Origin: Buddleja alternifolia
Taxonomy: Eukaryota > Streptophyta > Magnoliopsida > Lamiales > Scrophulariaceae
Reading direction: 5' to 3'
DNA length: 64,000 nucleotides
NCBI GenBank assembly: GCA_019426215.1
Contig: CM033399.1
Location: forward strand, 30,575,022 to 30,639,021
Each line of letters begins with the position of its first letter. The stretch's first letter is position 1. Both the position numbers and the translations under genes were made by a program. Below are positions 11,113 to 23,804 of this stretch, in pieces. Below the pieces are notes generated by a model. The model made no database searches, was not told the DNA's origin, and saw only the letters and a list, made by a program, of their open reading frames with translations.

Positions 11113-14099
11113 ATGTCAAGACTTTTAACTCTTATAACTCTTTTATAATTTAAGAGTTACTTAAAAGAAAAGCCCAAATGAATATAAGTTAGCGTCTAAA
11201 AAGTTAGTAAAGTTAGCTAAAGTTAGATTAGCTTCAACAAGTTGTTTCAGCGATAAATCATTCTTATATTGAAAGAATAAGCATACATGATTTATACTTA
11301 AAGTAATATAAATGAAAGCGACAACAGAAATAAAAAAATTCATTCACTTTTTCTGTCGCTTTGCTCTTTCTTCGCCTTGGAGAACTTCTAGCGCTAAGTC
11401 CATCAGGAGACGATCAATGTCGATCATTGTCGTATGTTGAACTTCATCGTAATCATGCCTATGAAGTCTAGCGCTTTCATTAAGTTCTAACAACCTTTCC
11501 GTCCATTCTCTTGGAAAAATTCCAAGTTCACGAATTAAATCATGATAGATATCTTTTCTTGGATCTTTTGACGGTTTCCAATTGATAGGTCGTCTTAGCG
11601 GTCCGGCATAAGGTTGAAATCCCATACTTTCCAAGAAATCGACATCCAATTCCGGAAGCTGATATCTTCCTAGATAATACCTTGGCTTTTTCTTTTTAGT
11701 TAACATCTTCTTGATGCTCACTAGTTCTTCAAACATTGATCGCCAATTTTTAATATCTGTTTTTGATATTGCTTTGGACGCTTGATGCTTTTCTGTATTT
11801 CCCCCCTTCTTGGCATCATCAAGAGAGGTTTTCAACTCAGCGACTTCTCTTCGCAAGAGTCGAACTTCATCAACTAAGAGAGCAACTTGTTGAGCGATGC
11901 TCTGAGCAGCTGCATCGGTCGAAATATGTCTTTCAGCATCAGCCGAAGCGCTCTGAGCTAAGTGACGGTTGAATTCGGATGAGAGTTCAGCGACAAGTGG
12001 TGATATGTTGTTCATGATTGTAACAGTGCTTTTATTTGCAGCGTTTGCAATATCACGACTCCGTGTATCAGACACTATTCGGATATGTCTATCAGCAGCC
12101 TCAAAAATCTTAGAGCAGGAACCTTCAATGTTGGTGAGCGAGTTCCGTACTGCCTGTCTGAAATCTCTAGCTTCTGAATAACTCTCAGAATTTGAATCGG
12201 AAGAAGAACGCTTAGGAGACGGAATGAGTCCGTAAGAACTAGAAACTGCAGCCTTGCTTTTGGATTTATCTCTGATAAATGGCTCTTCAGGCTTTTGAGC
12301 AATTTCAGCATGCACTTCTTCAATCGCTTGATCCATTGAAGGATCTTCGATCGCTGGGGGCTCGACTACAGGGGCGCTAGAAGAATCTGGCAAAGAAACC
12401 TCAGAAATTGGAGCGACTTCCTCAGTAGGAGCAGGTTCTTCTTCAATTATTTGGATTGGGGGAGAAGGATCTTCAATAGCAATGACCCAGAGTGGGCCAA
12501 GTGCTTCCATCACATGCCTTGGACTAATCAGGCTTGATTGCGGAATAAAGAATATAGCGTCTTAGCGCTCTTCTGTACAAAGTGCAAGTTGCACACCTTC
12601 CGACAATTCTATTCCTGAAGCATAACACTTGAAAAAGTTCAGAATAAGAGGCATCAGCGCTTGAGCTTCTGTTTGATCCACTGGCCTAATTAGCGAAATC
12701 ATCTTGGCCACTTGAATGTTCTGTTGACTGAAGAGCACAGGGTGTAGATTGTATCCTCTGAAATTGCTTAACCCTGAGTAATGATTAAAAGAGATGTCCA
12801 GCGCCTGGGCATTTTCTATCACTGCTCTCATGTCTCTGTGGAAGACAGCAAACTCAGCATGCTCATTTGAAACATCAACATGAATTTGACTTTGATCGGG
12901 AAGAAACGGTCGTTTGCTGGATGAGTCTTCTTCGTTGAGGTCAGGAAAGACACGTTGAACAAACGCTTGACGAGGATGCAAGATGTAGCGTCCGCCTTGG
13001 CTGAATAAGGCTAGCTGCTGGCGAATGTAGGTTTCTATTGGTTGCCTGTAGCGTGGTAAGTCGCTGACATTGCCTGCAAAGTGCTGACGCTGCTGAAGCA
13101 AAAAGGTAGCAAACCCTCGGCATCTGTATTCAATTCCAAATTCAAAGAGAAATGGATATCTCACGAGTTCTTCAAGAATATAGAAATGAAGAACGAACTC
13201 TTCAGCCCATCTGGCTGTATCCATCATCCATCTTTTTCCAAGCTTATCAGCTTTCTTTTGTTCTTTTCTAGCGGCAAGGTATTTCTCGAAGCGCTCGATC
13301 TCTTCGTCATAATCCTCTGCCCATAATCTGGCAAGATATTATCGGGCTTCATCTTTTATCCACGAATTCACTGGATTGGGACGCTCAGCCACAAGCGATC
13401 CTTTGCCTTTCCTTAACTTGAGTGGAGTGGGAGAGAGAGCATTCTGAGGAGAGTTGACTACTGAAGGGAGAGCCGAATATCCTATTTTGTTTAGATCTTC
13501 CTCATCAGGATTTTTATTCCAATCGCCCATATGGGGATTCTTGAAGACAATCTTGCTGGCTCGAAGAGGATAGAAAGACTCGTCTGAGTGACCAGTGAAA
13601 TTAAACCGTGCTTGATCAAAACCTGCTCTATTAAACACTGGTCGACGAATATACTCAAAGCGAGATTGGAATCGCTCCAAGTTTTAGAGTCCTAAACCGG
13701 AAAAATGCTCAAAGAATTCAAACTTTTGGATTTTGGAAAGATCAAGCCGATGGAGAGTTGTTTGAAAAGAGATTTCTAGCTCTGCAAGCGTCTGGGTGTC
13801 TCGTTCTCTAACGGCATAATAAAATTCAAGATCAGGAGTATATCCGCGAGGAAAAAAATTGATGACACAAGGAGAAGGTCCTGTTGGAGTAGGAGCAAGG
13901 GCAATCGCTTCTGTTGGGATGGGGGCCACTTCTATCGACCTCTCAGCATGTAAAGTCGCTTCACTAGCGGAAGATATTACAGCGTCCGGAAGGGCTTGAG
14001 ATGCTTCTTTTGCAATATCCACAATAGTTGCCATATCCACATCTACTTCAATTGGAATCTCGGAGAGTGGAGGAGCATCAGCGGTTGGTGCATCTTGAG

Positions 14100-14179
14100 C
14101 TGATACATGTAAGCAATTGAGAAAAACAAGCAAAATTTCTACTAAGTAGAAATTACAAAGAAAATACTAAAACGCTTAC
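14100..14179 (-). other. Predicted intron 2 in the Sire accessory frame
   Basis: The donor A|GTAAGC (from 14179) and an acceptor after a T-rich tract ending TGTATCAG (to 14100) bound 80 bases. Because 80 is not a multiple of three, the flanking open frames are out of register without splicing and in register with it. This supports a real intron. Confidence 0.65.
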
Positions 14180-14365
14180 TCTGAGGATTATCGTCGACTG
14201 ACTTAGTCGCTTGATCTGTTTCTATATTAGGGACAAGTTTCTCAGGCTCCGAAACTTCTTCTTCTGGTTCTAAATCGAGAAAAGAAGTTATTGGATCAGC
14301 ACGAATGGGAATACGTAATTCTTCAAGAGTGTTGAGAACATATTCAAAACTCATTTCACATTGCG

Positions 14366-14446
14366 CTGAAAGAGATTTTATCCTAGCGTTAGAGACTTAG
14401 AAACGAACGAGGAAAGGATAGACTAATTTGCTTAGCAAATACTTAC
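14366..14446 (-). other. Predicted intron 1 in the Sire accessory frame
   Basis: The donor G|GTAAGT (from 14446) and acceptor CTCTTTCAG (to 14366) bound 81 bases that include an in-frame TAA. Splicing keeps the frame. Confidence 0.6.
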
Positions 14447-15974
14447 CCTGAGCACTAGAAAGCCTCTCAGATTGAGTAGCGGCTTGAGGATCTGAGCTGA
14501 TTTCGGGAACAGCGTCAGAGGGAGGAACTCTCGCTGACTCTCCAAGTGCTGGATTTGCTGAAACGCTTGTAGACGCGGCTGGAGTAGAGAGAGGAGTACG
14601 CCTTCGGGCAAACGGTACTTCTTCTACTACTGCTTCCTCTTCTTCAGGAACTAAGAAGAGAAACGCTGGAGGAGAAGAGGGTGATTTTGGAGATGGAGAT
14701 GGAGAAGGAGATTTTTGTTTCTTCTTAGGCTTTGGCTTCTGCTTCTTCTTTGTAGGCTCCGGTTTCTGCTTTTTGGCTGACTTGGCTGGCTCAGCGACTT
14801 TGAGAGCGATTTTTCTTTTTGGTCGCTTAACCACCACTTCTACTTCAGACGAGGACGACGATGAAGAGAAACACGCTTGCTCTTCATCATCGCTGCGAAC
14901 AACTCCTTTGGCTTGAAGTCGCTCACGCTATTCTTTGGGAATCGCTGCACCACCATGTTTTCGAGGTTTGAGCATCCCGCTGATCATCTTTTTACCATAG
15001 AATTTTAACGCTGGGACCTTCTTTCCAGCGGAGTTTGTAAAACCACAAGCGCTGAGAATTCTACTTAACACAATCCCATAAGGCTTGGGATTAACTGAGT
15101 TGGCCATCGCTGCTTTGAAGCGATTAAAAACATAGAGAGACAAATTAATCTTCAATTTGGTCAGAATGGCCACCATCATCTTGTACTGAATATTTGTAAC
15201 TTTATCAAATGTCCCCTTTCTGCATTCGATCATCTTGGCGCAAATGTCCGCGAGAATGAAATATTCGCCCTTCATGTCTTTTTTCTTGAATTTTGGTTCA
15301 TAAGCAGCTTCGACTTCATCTTTCTTGATCAGCGCCTAGACCTTGGTAGCATCACCAAGAGTGAGGTTCTCGACTTCGGCACCATCATTGGGCAGACTGA
15401 GCAATGATGAAAGCAGAGAAGAAGTGAGAGTGAAGGTCTCACGGGCAAAAGGAAAGACGCAGGAAATGGAGTTTTCATCGTCGGAGATTTTTGCATTTTT
15501 GAAGAAGAAAAGGGTTTCTGCTTCATGAAGGTTGAAAATGGCAGTAATCATGTCTCGCAAACCAAGTTCCTGGACAAGTGGAAGAACAGTCCGAAGAGGA
15601 AAATTCTGGTTATCAAAAAGGTAGTCCCAGTTAACAAGAAATTCGGCGTTAACCGTGACCGGTTTTTCAGCGCGGGAAGTTTTTCCGGTGGTAGACTTGG
15701 ATGATTTGGAAGATTTTGAAGCTTTGGGTGCTATTGCTGAAATTTTGAAGCTTTTGAAGAAATGAGAGAATTTTTTTTTTTTTGCCTTGAAAGAGATGAA
15801 GATTTTACAACAGAGAAAGATGATAAAGTCTGACTGTAAAAACCTTGAAGAGTTTATATAGAGGCAAAGAAAGTAACTTCTGAATGGCTTAAATTTTGCT
15901 ACGTGTTGAATCATTAATTTTGAAATTTGAAAAGATTTAAATCTAAACTGTTTATTCGAAGGTACGGATGTCAA

Positions 15975-16619
15975 ATAGTGCCGAAAAATAGGTTAACTGT
16001 TACAAAATAGAGAATTTTTGGGATCCGCAGTTACCCATTTAATTGAAAGACGTTTAAAAAAAATTTGAAATTTTCAGAATGAAATACACGCGCCTGATAG
16101 TACACTGACACGTACTCAGACTCATGCAGTCACTGAACCGCCTAGGTTTAGATAGGAATCATTAACCGTCAGTTTGATTTGATAGGCACGTGTGGGTAGT
16201 TATCAAATCTAATATTTTGGACTTATCCACACGTTACTTTTAGCAATGAAAACTATGCATGATAAAGAGAATTTCTTAGCGTTAAAGTGGGAATCTTTTC
16301 AACGCTGAAGTCTTTTTATATAAAAACAAATTTAATTTGTTAAGGATAAGATCAATCGCTTCGATTTATAAAAGACAGTTTTACTTATTAGAGATTGATT
16401 TTGTCATGCATAAAAGAAGATAAGCGCTAGTGGTCAATGTATATTTTCAAAGTCTTTTTTTTTTTTTGATCACAGTCGCTTATGAATTGTTACAAGTACA
16501 ATTTTAAAGTTCCCCTTAAAATTGATAACTTGTTTCAATTTTGAAAGACACTTTAGATGTATAATTAAAGTGGATTCCCCCTAAAGCGTATGCCTATTAA
16601 GATATGATGCTTTTATGAT
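15975..16619. other. Non-coding spacer between pol and the accessory frame
   Basis: About 650 bases inside the Sire element without an open frame or recognisable signal. It probably includes the leader and start of the accessory frame. Confidence 0.5.
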
Positions 16620-19600
16620 TTAAACGTTTAAATCAATCATACCTAATTCACTTCTCAAAGTGAGAAAGCGTTGTTCGTTGAGCGCTTTGGTGAAGATATC
16701 TGCCAATTGTTTGTCAGTTCCAATGAAGTGCATGGAGATATCTTTCTTTTGAACATGATCACGCAAGAAATGGTAACGAATGTCAATGTGTTTGGTTCTA
16801 GAATGAAGGACAGGATTTTGGGTCATAGCTAAAGCGCTTTGGTTATCACAATGGATTGGGGTAGGACCTAAGATTATTCCATAATCTCTAAGTTGTTGCC
16901 TCATCTAAAGAATTTGTGCACAACAGCTCCAAGCGGCTACATACTCTGCTTCAGCGGTAGAAGTAGCTATAGACTGTTGTTTCTTACTATGCCACGAAAC
17001 TAGTCTATCACCTAGAAATTGACATGTTCCACTAGTACTTTTTCTATCTATTTTGCATCCTGAAAAATCTGCGTCTGAATAACCAATTAGTTCAAAAGGA
17101 GAGTCCTGTGGATACTATAAGCCCACATTTTGTGTGCCTTTTAGGTATTTAAGGATTCTCTTGGTAGCATTTAAGTGTGATTCTCTAGGATCGGCTTGAA
17201 AGGGTGCACACATGCATACCGAAAACATAATATCCGATCTACTAGCGGTTAGATAAAGAAGTGATCCAATGATACCTCTATAGTTAGTGATATCAATTTT
17301 CTTCCCACTTTCATCTTTATCTAACTTAAGCGTTTGGATCATTGGAATTTTTCAAGATGATGCATTTTTCATACCAAATTTCTTAATCATATCTCTTGTG
17401 TATTTAGCTTGGTTTATAAATATTCCATTAGGGAGTTGTTTAACTTGTAATCCTAAGAAGAAAGTTAATTTACCCATCATGCTCATTTCAAATTGTTCTT
17501 GCATCATTTTCGAAAATTTCTCACACAATCGCTTATTAGTAGAACCAAATATAATATCATCAACATAGATTTGGACTAAGAGAATATCTTCATTATGGGT
17601 AATTTTAAATAACGTTGTGTCAACGCTGCCTTTTGAAAAGCCTTTACCTATAAGGAAGATAGAGAGAGTGTCATATTATGCTCTTGGTGCTTGTTTAAGG
17701 CCATAGAGTGCCTTATCCAATTTGTAGACCATACTTTTGCCATGGTTGTTGATGAATCCTGGAGGTTGCTCCACATAGACTTCTTCTTGGAGTTTACCAT
17801 TCAAGAAAGCACTCTTCACGTCCATTTGGTACACTGTGAATTTGTTGAATGCGGCAAACGCTAGGAACATCCTAATTGCTTCAAGACGGGCTACTGGGGC
17901 ATACGTCTCATCAAAATCAATACCCTCCTCTTGACAATAACCCTGAGTGACTAATTTAGCTTTGTTTCTTATAACAACGCCATCTTCGTCCATTTTGTTT
18001 CTAAAAACCCATCTAGTCCCAATAACTCCTTGCTGAGTTGGCCTTGGTACTAGCGTCCAAACCTTACTTCTCTCAAATTGGTTAATCTCATCTTGCATCG
18101 CTTCTACCCCAACTTGAATCATTGAGCACTTCATGCACTTTTTTTGGTTCCATTTGAGATAGAAAACTTGCGAACATGGCCTCATTAATTGTAGCTGACC
18201 TAGTTCTAGCAGGTGTTTCCATATCTCCAATTAATAGCTCTGGTGGATGGTCTCTAAGCCATTTACGCTCTGGTTGGAAAGGGTTGAGAGACTCTTGGTT
18301 ATCAATCGCTTGATCCATATTTGTCTCTTGCGCAATCGCTTCATCATTCACAGTTCCAATTTGCTCTTGATGATCATTCTCTTCATGATCATCAGTGATT
18401 CTGACTTTATCATTATTTGTAACCTCACGAGTAACTTTAGGAATGGGCACAAAGATCTCATCATCCTCATCATCACTATTATTACCCAAGATTAATTTGT
18501 GACGCTTGTTGGGCAAGATCTTCAATTCCTACCTCATCAGGATTAACCTTACTCGGTTCTTGGTTAGCATCATCAAACACAACATGTATGAATTCTTCAA
18601 CCTTTGATTTGATCTTATTTAGGATGCGAAAACTCTTTCAATTCTTGGCATAGCCTAGAAAGATTCCCTTATCCGCCTTAGGATCAAAAGTCTTTAGGCT
18701 GTAGGATCCATTGTTATGAATGGAATATTTTGAACCAAATACATGAAAATATGAAACGTTAGGCTTATGTCCCTTCCACAACTCATATGGAGTCTTCTCA
18801 TGTTGCGTGTTGATCATACACCGGTTCTGAGTGTATCAAGCAGTATTGATGGCTTCGGCCCAAAACCTTTGAGGCAGCTTAGACTCTGCAAGCATCGTCC
18901 TAGCGGTTTCTTTAAGCGTTCTATTCCGTTGCTCAGCAACTCCATTCTGTTGAGGTGTTCTAGGAGCAGAATACTCATGAAGTATTCCAAGATCTATACA
19001 AAACTTCTCAACAAATCGGTTAGTAAATTCAGTTCCTCTATCGCTTCTAATTCTCGTCACCTTTAGACCTTTTAAAGTTTGCAATTGACGGATTAGCGTT
19101 GTGAGACTGACACTAGTTTCATCTTTGGTCGCTAGAAATTCTACCCATGTATAGCGAGAGAAATCATCAACTATTACTAGCGAGTACTTTTTACCACTAA
19201 CACTCATGATTTGAATAGGACCAAACAAATCTAGATGCAATAGTTCAAGAACTCTAGAAGTAGATATGCATGGTTTCTTCTTAACAGATGATTTAACTTG
19301 TTTACCCATTTGACATGCATCACATAAGCGATTCTTCTGAAAGGAACCCTTAGGTAATCCCTCTACTAGATTTAGTGATATTAACCGAGAGATTGCCTTA
19401 AAGTTGAGGTGATTCATTTTTCTATGCCATAACCAACCCAATTCATTTTGACTCTTAGCAACAAAGCATGTGGGGTTGTTATCAAATGTAGAATCCCAAT
19501 CTACTAAATACACATTGTTTGTTCCTTTTCCTCTTAGTTTAGTAGACTTAGTCTTAGCGTCGTTGACATAGCAATAGTCGCTTGAAAATTTTACATCAAA

Positions 19601-19865
19601 GCCTTTATCATAATGCTTAACAAATTATGCTTAAGACCCTCAACATAATATACATCACTAATCATGATGTTCCCCCTATGCATGATCCCTATACCTTTGG
19701 TTTTACCTTTGAAGTTATCACCGAATATAACTTGAGGACCATTGGTAGCTTGATAGTTGACTAGGAGATCTTTTGATCCAGTCATGTGCCTTGATGACCT
19801 ACTATTGAAATACCAAACTGAAGTATCAGTGCTGGCTCTAGGTACCTACATTAAAAGGACAATTC
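16620..19865 (-). pseudogene. Ty1-copia pol of the Sire element (PR-INT-RT-RH), broken
   Basis: Integrase (19513-18836) keeps the H-H-C-C finger (WHRKMNH, CDACQMGK) and the acidic triad motifs (LHLDLFGP, IRSDRGTEF, GVAEQRN). Reverse transcriptase (18230-17676 and on) keeps [10 protein letters not shown] and, past a stop, YVDDIIFGS. RNase H keeps SDADFSG, AEAEYVAA and the end TKHIDIRYHF. The protease motif near 19800 is altered: the usual Asp-Ser-Gly is read as Asn-Ser-Arg, so it would be catalytically dead. In-frame stops occur at 18836, 17676, about 17343, 17115 and about 16905. A frameshift lies in a four-C run at 18107-18110. Confidence 0.9.
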
Positions 19866-22064
19866 TAATTCTTCTTAGGTACCCATGTTACCTTGGGTCC
19901 TTCAGTGTTAGTAACTTTGGTTTGAATTAGAACTTTAGGAACCCATATTTGCCTAGTCTTCATTGTAGGAATACTGGCCTTCTTGGGTTTCACATCATGT
20001 TGTGTGTACTTTTTGGGTGTATAATAATATCCTCGATTATAATAGCAGTCATAATCATAATCATAATCATAATCATCATAGTACCGATAATATGATCTTG
20101 ACTGTCTTGGATATTGACGCTGGTATTTCCTTGGCGCTGGCTTGGGTTGCATTTTTTGTGCTGGACGCTTAGCGCTTGATTCACAGTGGTTAGGTTTATC
20201 CTTAACCTTTGGAGCGTTTGGATGAACCTTTCTTTGTGAATCATTTGCTTTAGCCTTACCCTTGCCTGAGTCAGCTTTGGCTTTCTCATTGGCCTCGTAC
20301 CATTGTCACTAGGTTCGTTTAGCGTTTGGCTTTGTGAACTTTTCTCAACAAAGGTAACACCCTTTTCTTTGTTGTTCGCCGTAACATTAGATTTATTAGG
20401 TTGTTTACCGAATTTATTGTATCCTAAACCGGTCTTTTCACTAAATAATCTTGTTACCTCAGTCACATTATCTAGCTTTCTTGAAGCTTTTGATAAAGAT
20501 GAGACGAGCTGCTCTGATTTGGCAAGTCTAGCGATCAAATCAGCTTCTCTCTTGACTATTATATCAAGATCGCTTTTTAATTGAATAATCTCACTCTCAA
20601 GTGATTGGTTCTTCTCAATGCATTGTTGCTGAACTTTCAACTTTGCTTTGAGCATTACTTTATCTCTTGTGAGTGATGAGATAATAGCGAGATCGTTTTG
20701 ATATATTTGGCGGCCTCTTGACAATCTTTATAATATTCATTAACTTTGTCAAGTAATTCATCATAAGAAAGAGGAAGAAATAATTCATTAGTTACCTCTG
20801 GTAGCGATTCTTCAGACGCTTCATCATTTCTTGCCATAAGACAAATCAACATTGAGTCGCTTGTAGACTCATCATCACTGCTTTCATCTGATGATTCCAA
20901 ATCCTCTTCAAGTGCGGAGAATGGTCCGGATTCCGCTAGCAAACCTTGTTGGTGAAGGTTGCTCCTGAATTGGTTTCTATTCGCATAGTCTTACCTTGTG
21001 GGCTTAGACACATTTGGATAAGGACAATTTACCTGGTAGTGCCCTGGTTTCCTGCAATTATAACACAAATTAGTTTTCATTTTCTGTTCGGTGGTTAATC
21101 GCTTTGAAACTACTGGCGCTAAGAGATTTTGAGTAGGAGACGGAGACGCTTGATATGGAACTGGCGCTACTGGTTGAGGTGCAGAGTACACTGGCGCTTG
21201 ATACTTAGGCGCTGGTGCTGGGGAAGGAGTTTGAAATGAAGTTTGTCCAATAGGATTTCTCTTTTCATATCTTAGAAATTTCTTGAATTTCTTGACCAAT
21301 AAAGCCATTTCCTTTTCTTCATTTGATTCCGTTGATTTAACCTCACTAACCGCTTTACCCTTACTTTTGGTAGTAGCGATTAAAGCTCCTGATTCAGTCG
21401 CTAAAGTCGATGTGTCGCTGACTTCACCCAATTCGAATTCAAATGCCTTTAACTCTGAAAACACATGTTCTGGAGTAAGAGTCTCCAAGGTCTGTGATTC
21501 TCTCATAGCAACAGTCTTAATCAAGTATCTACTTGGAAGACTTCTGAAAATCTTATTGACCATTTCCTTGTTGGTCAATTCCTTATCTAGTGACGCTAAC
21601 TCGGTAATGAGCAAAGTAAATCTTGCGTCCAATTGTTCTAGCGTCTCATTGGGCTGCATTTTGAAATGCTCGAATCTTTGCATGGCTATGGAGAGCTTGT
21701 TCTCCTTCATTTGTGCTGAACCTTCACATACTATAGCCAGCTTATCCCATATTTCTTTGGAAGTCTTACATGGCTTGATCTTGTTGAATAATGCATCATT
21801 ATCTCCTAACGCTGAGTAGAGTGCACTTTGTCCAACATTATCTAGATTTGCTTTTTTCCTATCATCAAGCGTCCATTCTAACTTAGGTTTCTCGACACAA
21901 CCATCTGGAGTGGCCTCGGTTGCTCCAGGAGCTCGAGTTACAACTTTCATAATCTGAATGAGGCCATCTGTAATCACATCACACATTTCATTATCGCAAG
22001 AGAATAAATAAGCGAATGCTCTAAGTTTCCAAGAATCATAATTTGATTCTACTAACTTAGGCAT
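19865..22064 (-). pseudogene. Ty1-copia gag of the Sire element, broken
   Basis: The first 357 codons (22064-20991, start MPKLVESNYDSWKLRAFAYL) hold a UBN2-type gag domain, a Pro/Gln-rich linker and a CCHC knuckle (CYNCRKPGHYQVNC). A TAA at 20991 then interrupts the frame, which continues through an acidic Ser/Asp stretch (to 20655) and, after a frameshift near 20700, a coiled-coil segment (about 20690-20450). The C-terminal end holds a Tyr/Asp codon repeat (20047-20075) and the conserved linker before protease (VTWVPKKN). The TAA lies in AG|GTAAGA, which resembles a splice donor. Confidence 0.85.
20045..20076. repeat. Hexanucleotide microsatellite coding Asp-Tyr repeats
   Basis: Tandem 'cataat' units in the plus strand encode DYDYDYDY on the minus strand, inside the gag-pol linker of the Sire element. 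Confidence 0.8.
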
Positions 22065-22181
22065 TTTGTTAAAACCTATAATGAGATGTTTTTAAGAGAA
22101 AATTTAAAGCGATTAAGTTTAAAAACAATGGGTCTAAATAAGCAGTTATGCTCGAAAATGCTTAGGTTTCTAATTCAACCA

Positions 22182-22192
22182 CTCTGATACCA
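22182..22192 (-). promoter_or_regulatory. Primer binding site of the Sire element
   Basis: The minus strand reads TGGTATCAGAG two bases inside the 5' LTR. It is complementary to the 3' end of plant initiator tRNA-Met, as in most Ty1-copia elements. Confidence 0.9.
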
Positions 22193-22194
22193 CT

Positions 22195-23691
22195 TGGTGG
22201 TCCCAAGTGGCATACGAAAGGGTCTAGAAGGGAGGGTTGAATAGACCCTGAAGTCTTTTTCGACTTCAAAAATTCATATCACTTTTAAAGATTTGAACGC
22301 TTAGAAAGCTGAGCGCTTGGGTCAGGCGCTTCAGTAAAGATAATTTAGACTTAGTGATTTTAGCAATTTACCAAAGTAGGGTAACGCTTAGATCGCTTAA
22401 TCAGGGTTAGCACAGCGGAAATAATTTTAGCGTTCGATTGGTTAATTAATCGCTTTACAATTTTACTTGTCTTTTTCAGAATGAATGATGTAATATGAAA
22501 ATAAGACAATGAAATATAAATGACACAAGAAATTGTAAGGTTCACTGAGTGATGTAATCCTAGCTACGTCCTTCTTCTCCTTTTTCACTTGGAGGAATTT
22601 ACTAGGATGATTATCAAAGAATCACACAGAATCTTCTACAAGATAGTAAGGATGAAAAAGATCTCGGGATCCTTGATCACACAGATTTCAGCACCAATGA
22701 AGATCGTCTTCTACAACCTTCTCTCACTCAGAAATACTGCTTGAAAAAGGGTTCAACAACTTTCTCACTCAGTTGAAAGGTTGAAGGTTTGTCACAAGGT
22801 TTTGTTTGTTTTTTGGAAGATCAAACAACTTGGAATATCTCAATAAGAATTCAGGTTTCTTCTTTCGAAGAGGTTTGAGATATTTGTCACTGTCTGGAAT
22901 GTAGATAAAAAGCTTGAAAGAATTTTAGCTATGGAGTTTCTAAGCTTTTTCTAAGCAAGTCTTGTGTATGTACGTAATTTTCTCTTGTAATATTATGTAC
23001 AATTTTTTTGGGGGTTTGGAGGTAAGGTATTTATAGGCAATTCTTGGGATCTGTCCGTTGGACACATGTAGGAGAGTGCCTCTCACGCGGCGCGTGATTC
23101 TACCTAAAACCTGACAATCCTGAAAATCTGTTGGCACCGACTGGATGGGAGCAGCTATAAACTATGAAGTTTTGACAGTCTAGTAAAAAAGGTGGCTTGT
23201 CTACAAGTCACAGTGGCTTATCACATTTAATGCTCTTATCAGGCATTTAATGCATTTGAATTTATTTCCCGTTGGAAATAAATGTCCGTTGAATGATTGT
23301 ATTCAAGTCCTTCATGACTTGAGGATTTATTTCAGTTGAATCTGACATCGGTCGCTTAAGTGCTTTGAGCGCTTGATCCATAAATTCTGAAATAGTCCTT
23401 TAGCGTTTGACGGACGCTAAGTAATAAGTCTTCATCTCTGGTTGACTTCAGACGCTGATCTTCAACTTCTTCTCTAATAGACTCACCTAAAATTCTATTA
23501 GCGATTCAGTATCTAATACTTAGTCTAAAATCTACAAAGATAAAAATTACAAGCCTAAACAAAATAGCAATTACAAACTTTCAAACGCTTAAACAATGAT
23601 CTATGAAAACATAAACTTACATTTTATTTGGGGTCTAACATTGAATCCTATCTTGTCATCATCAAAACATCTAACATGAAATTTCCTAACA
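22195..23691 (-). repeat. 5' LTR of the Sire element
   Basis: 1497 bp, TG...CA ended on the minus strand, about 96% like the other LTR over the first ~400 bases by manual comparison. Confidence 0.9.
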
Positions 23692-23804
23692 GTTAATTTT
23701 GATTTACAAAATCCAAATTTCAAATTTTATTTTCTCCAAACTGCACTGGGCAATTCGGTTTGAAATTAATAAAAAAATCACAAAATCGAACCGCGATCAC
23801 CCCT

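Larger units (their letters stand above)
11344..15974 (-). pseudogene. Long accessory (env-like) frame of the Sire element, two introns, five stops
   Basis: Downstream of pol one minus-strand frame runs about 1490 codons once two small introns (14366-14446 and 14100-14179) are removed. Five in-frame stops break it: 15336-15338, 14928-14930, 13684-13686, 13339-13341 and 12562-12564. The N-terminal part is a Lys/Ser-rich segment and then an alpha-helical region. The middle is highly basic (PKPKKKQK) and then Pro/Ser/Glu-rich. The C-terminal part (from 12513) has an acidic Pro-rich stretch and a heptad-rich coiled coil (near 11820-11950). The position matches the 'env-like' third frame of Sire elements such as soybean SIRE1. 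No signal peptide or clear membrane span is visible, so 'env' is positional only. The true start is uncertain; the first ~60 codons of the frame are probably leader. Confidence 0.7.
9597..23691 (-). mobile_element. Sire-lineage Ty1-copia retrotransposon, full length but coding-dead (14.1 kb)
   Basis: Two LTRs of 1498 and 1497 bp (9597-11094 and 22195-23691) bound the element. Transcription is on the minus strand, with LTR ends TGTTAGG...CCACCA. The primer binding site TGGTATCAGAG lies two bases inside the 5' LTR, and a purine tract abuts the 3' LTR. The internal order is gag (UBN2, zinc knuckle), protease, integrase, RT, RNase H, then a long accessory frame. This order, the very large LTRs and a frame after pol are known traits of the Sire/Maximus lineage. 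All reading frames are broken. No clean 5-bp target duplication is visible (left flank gttgg, right gttaa). The first ~400 aligned LTR bases show about 16 differences by eye, so the element is not recent. Confidence 0.92.

Noticed and set aside
21283..21819. A 178-codon plus-strand frame opposite Sire gag
   Set aside because: It is antisense to a clear gag domain, with no recognisable content. Long shadow frames are expected there.
9592..23696. A 5-bp target duplication for the Sire element
   Set aside because: The flanks GTTGG and GTTAA share only three bases, and the left border has an extra triplet. I do not claim a target duplication.
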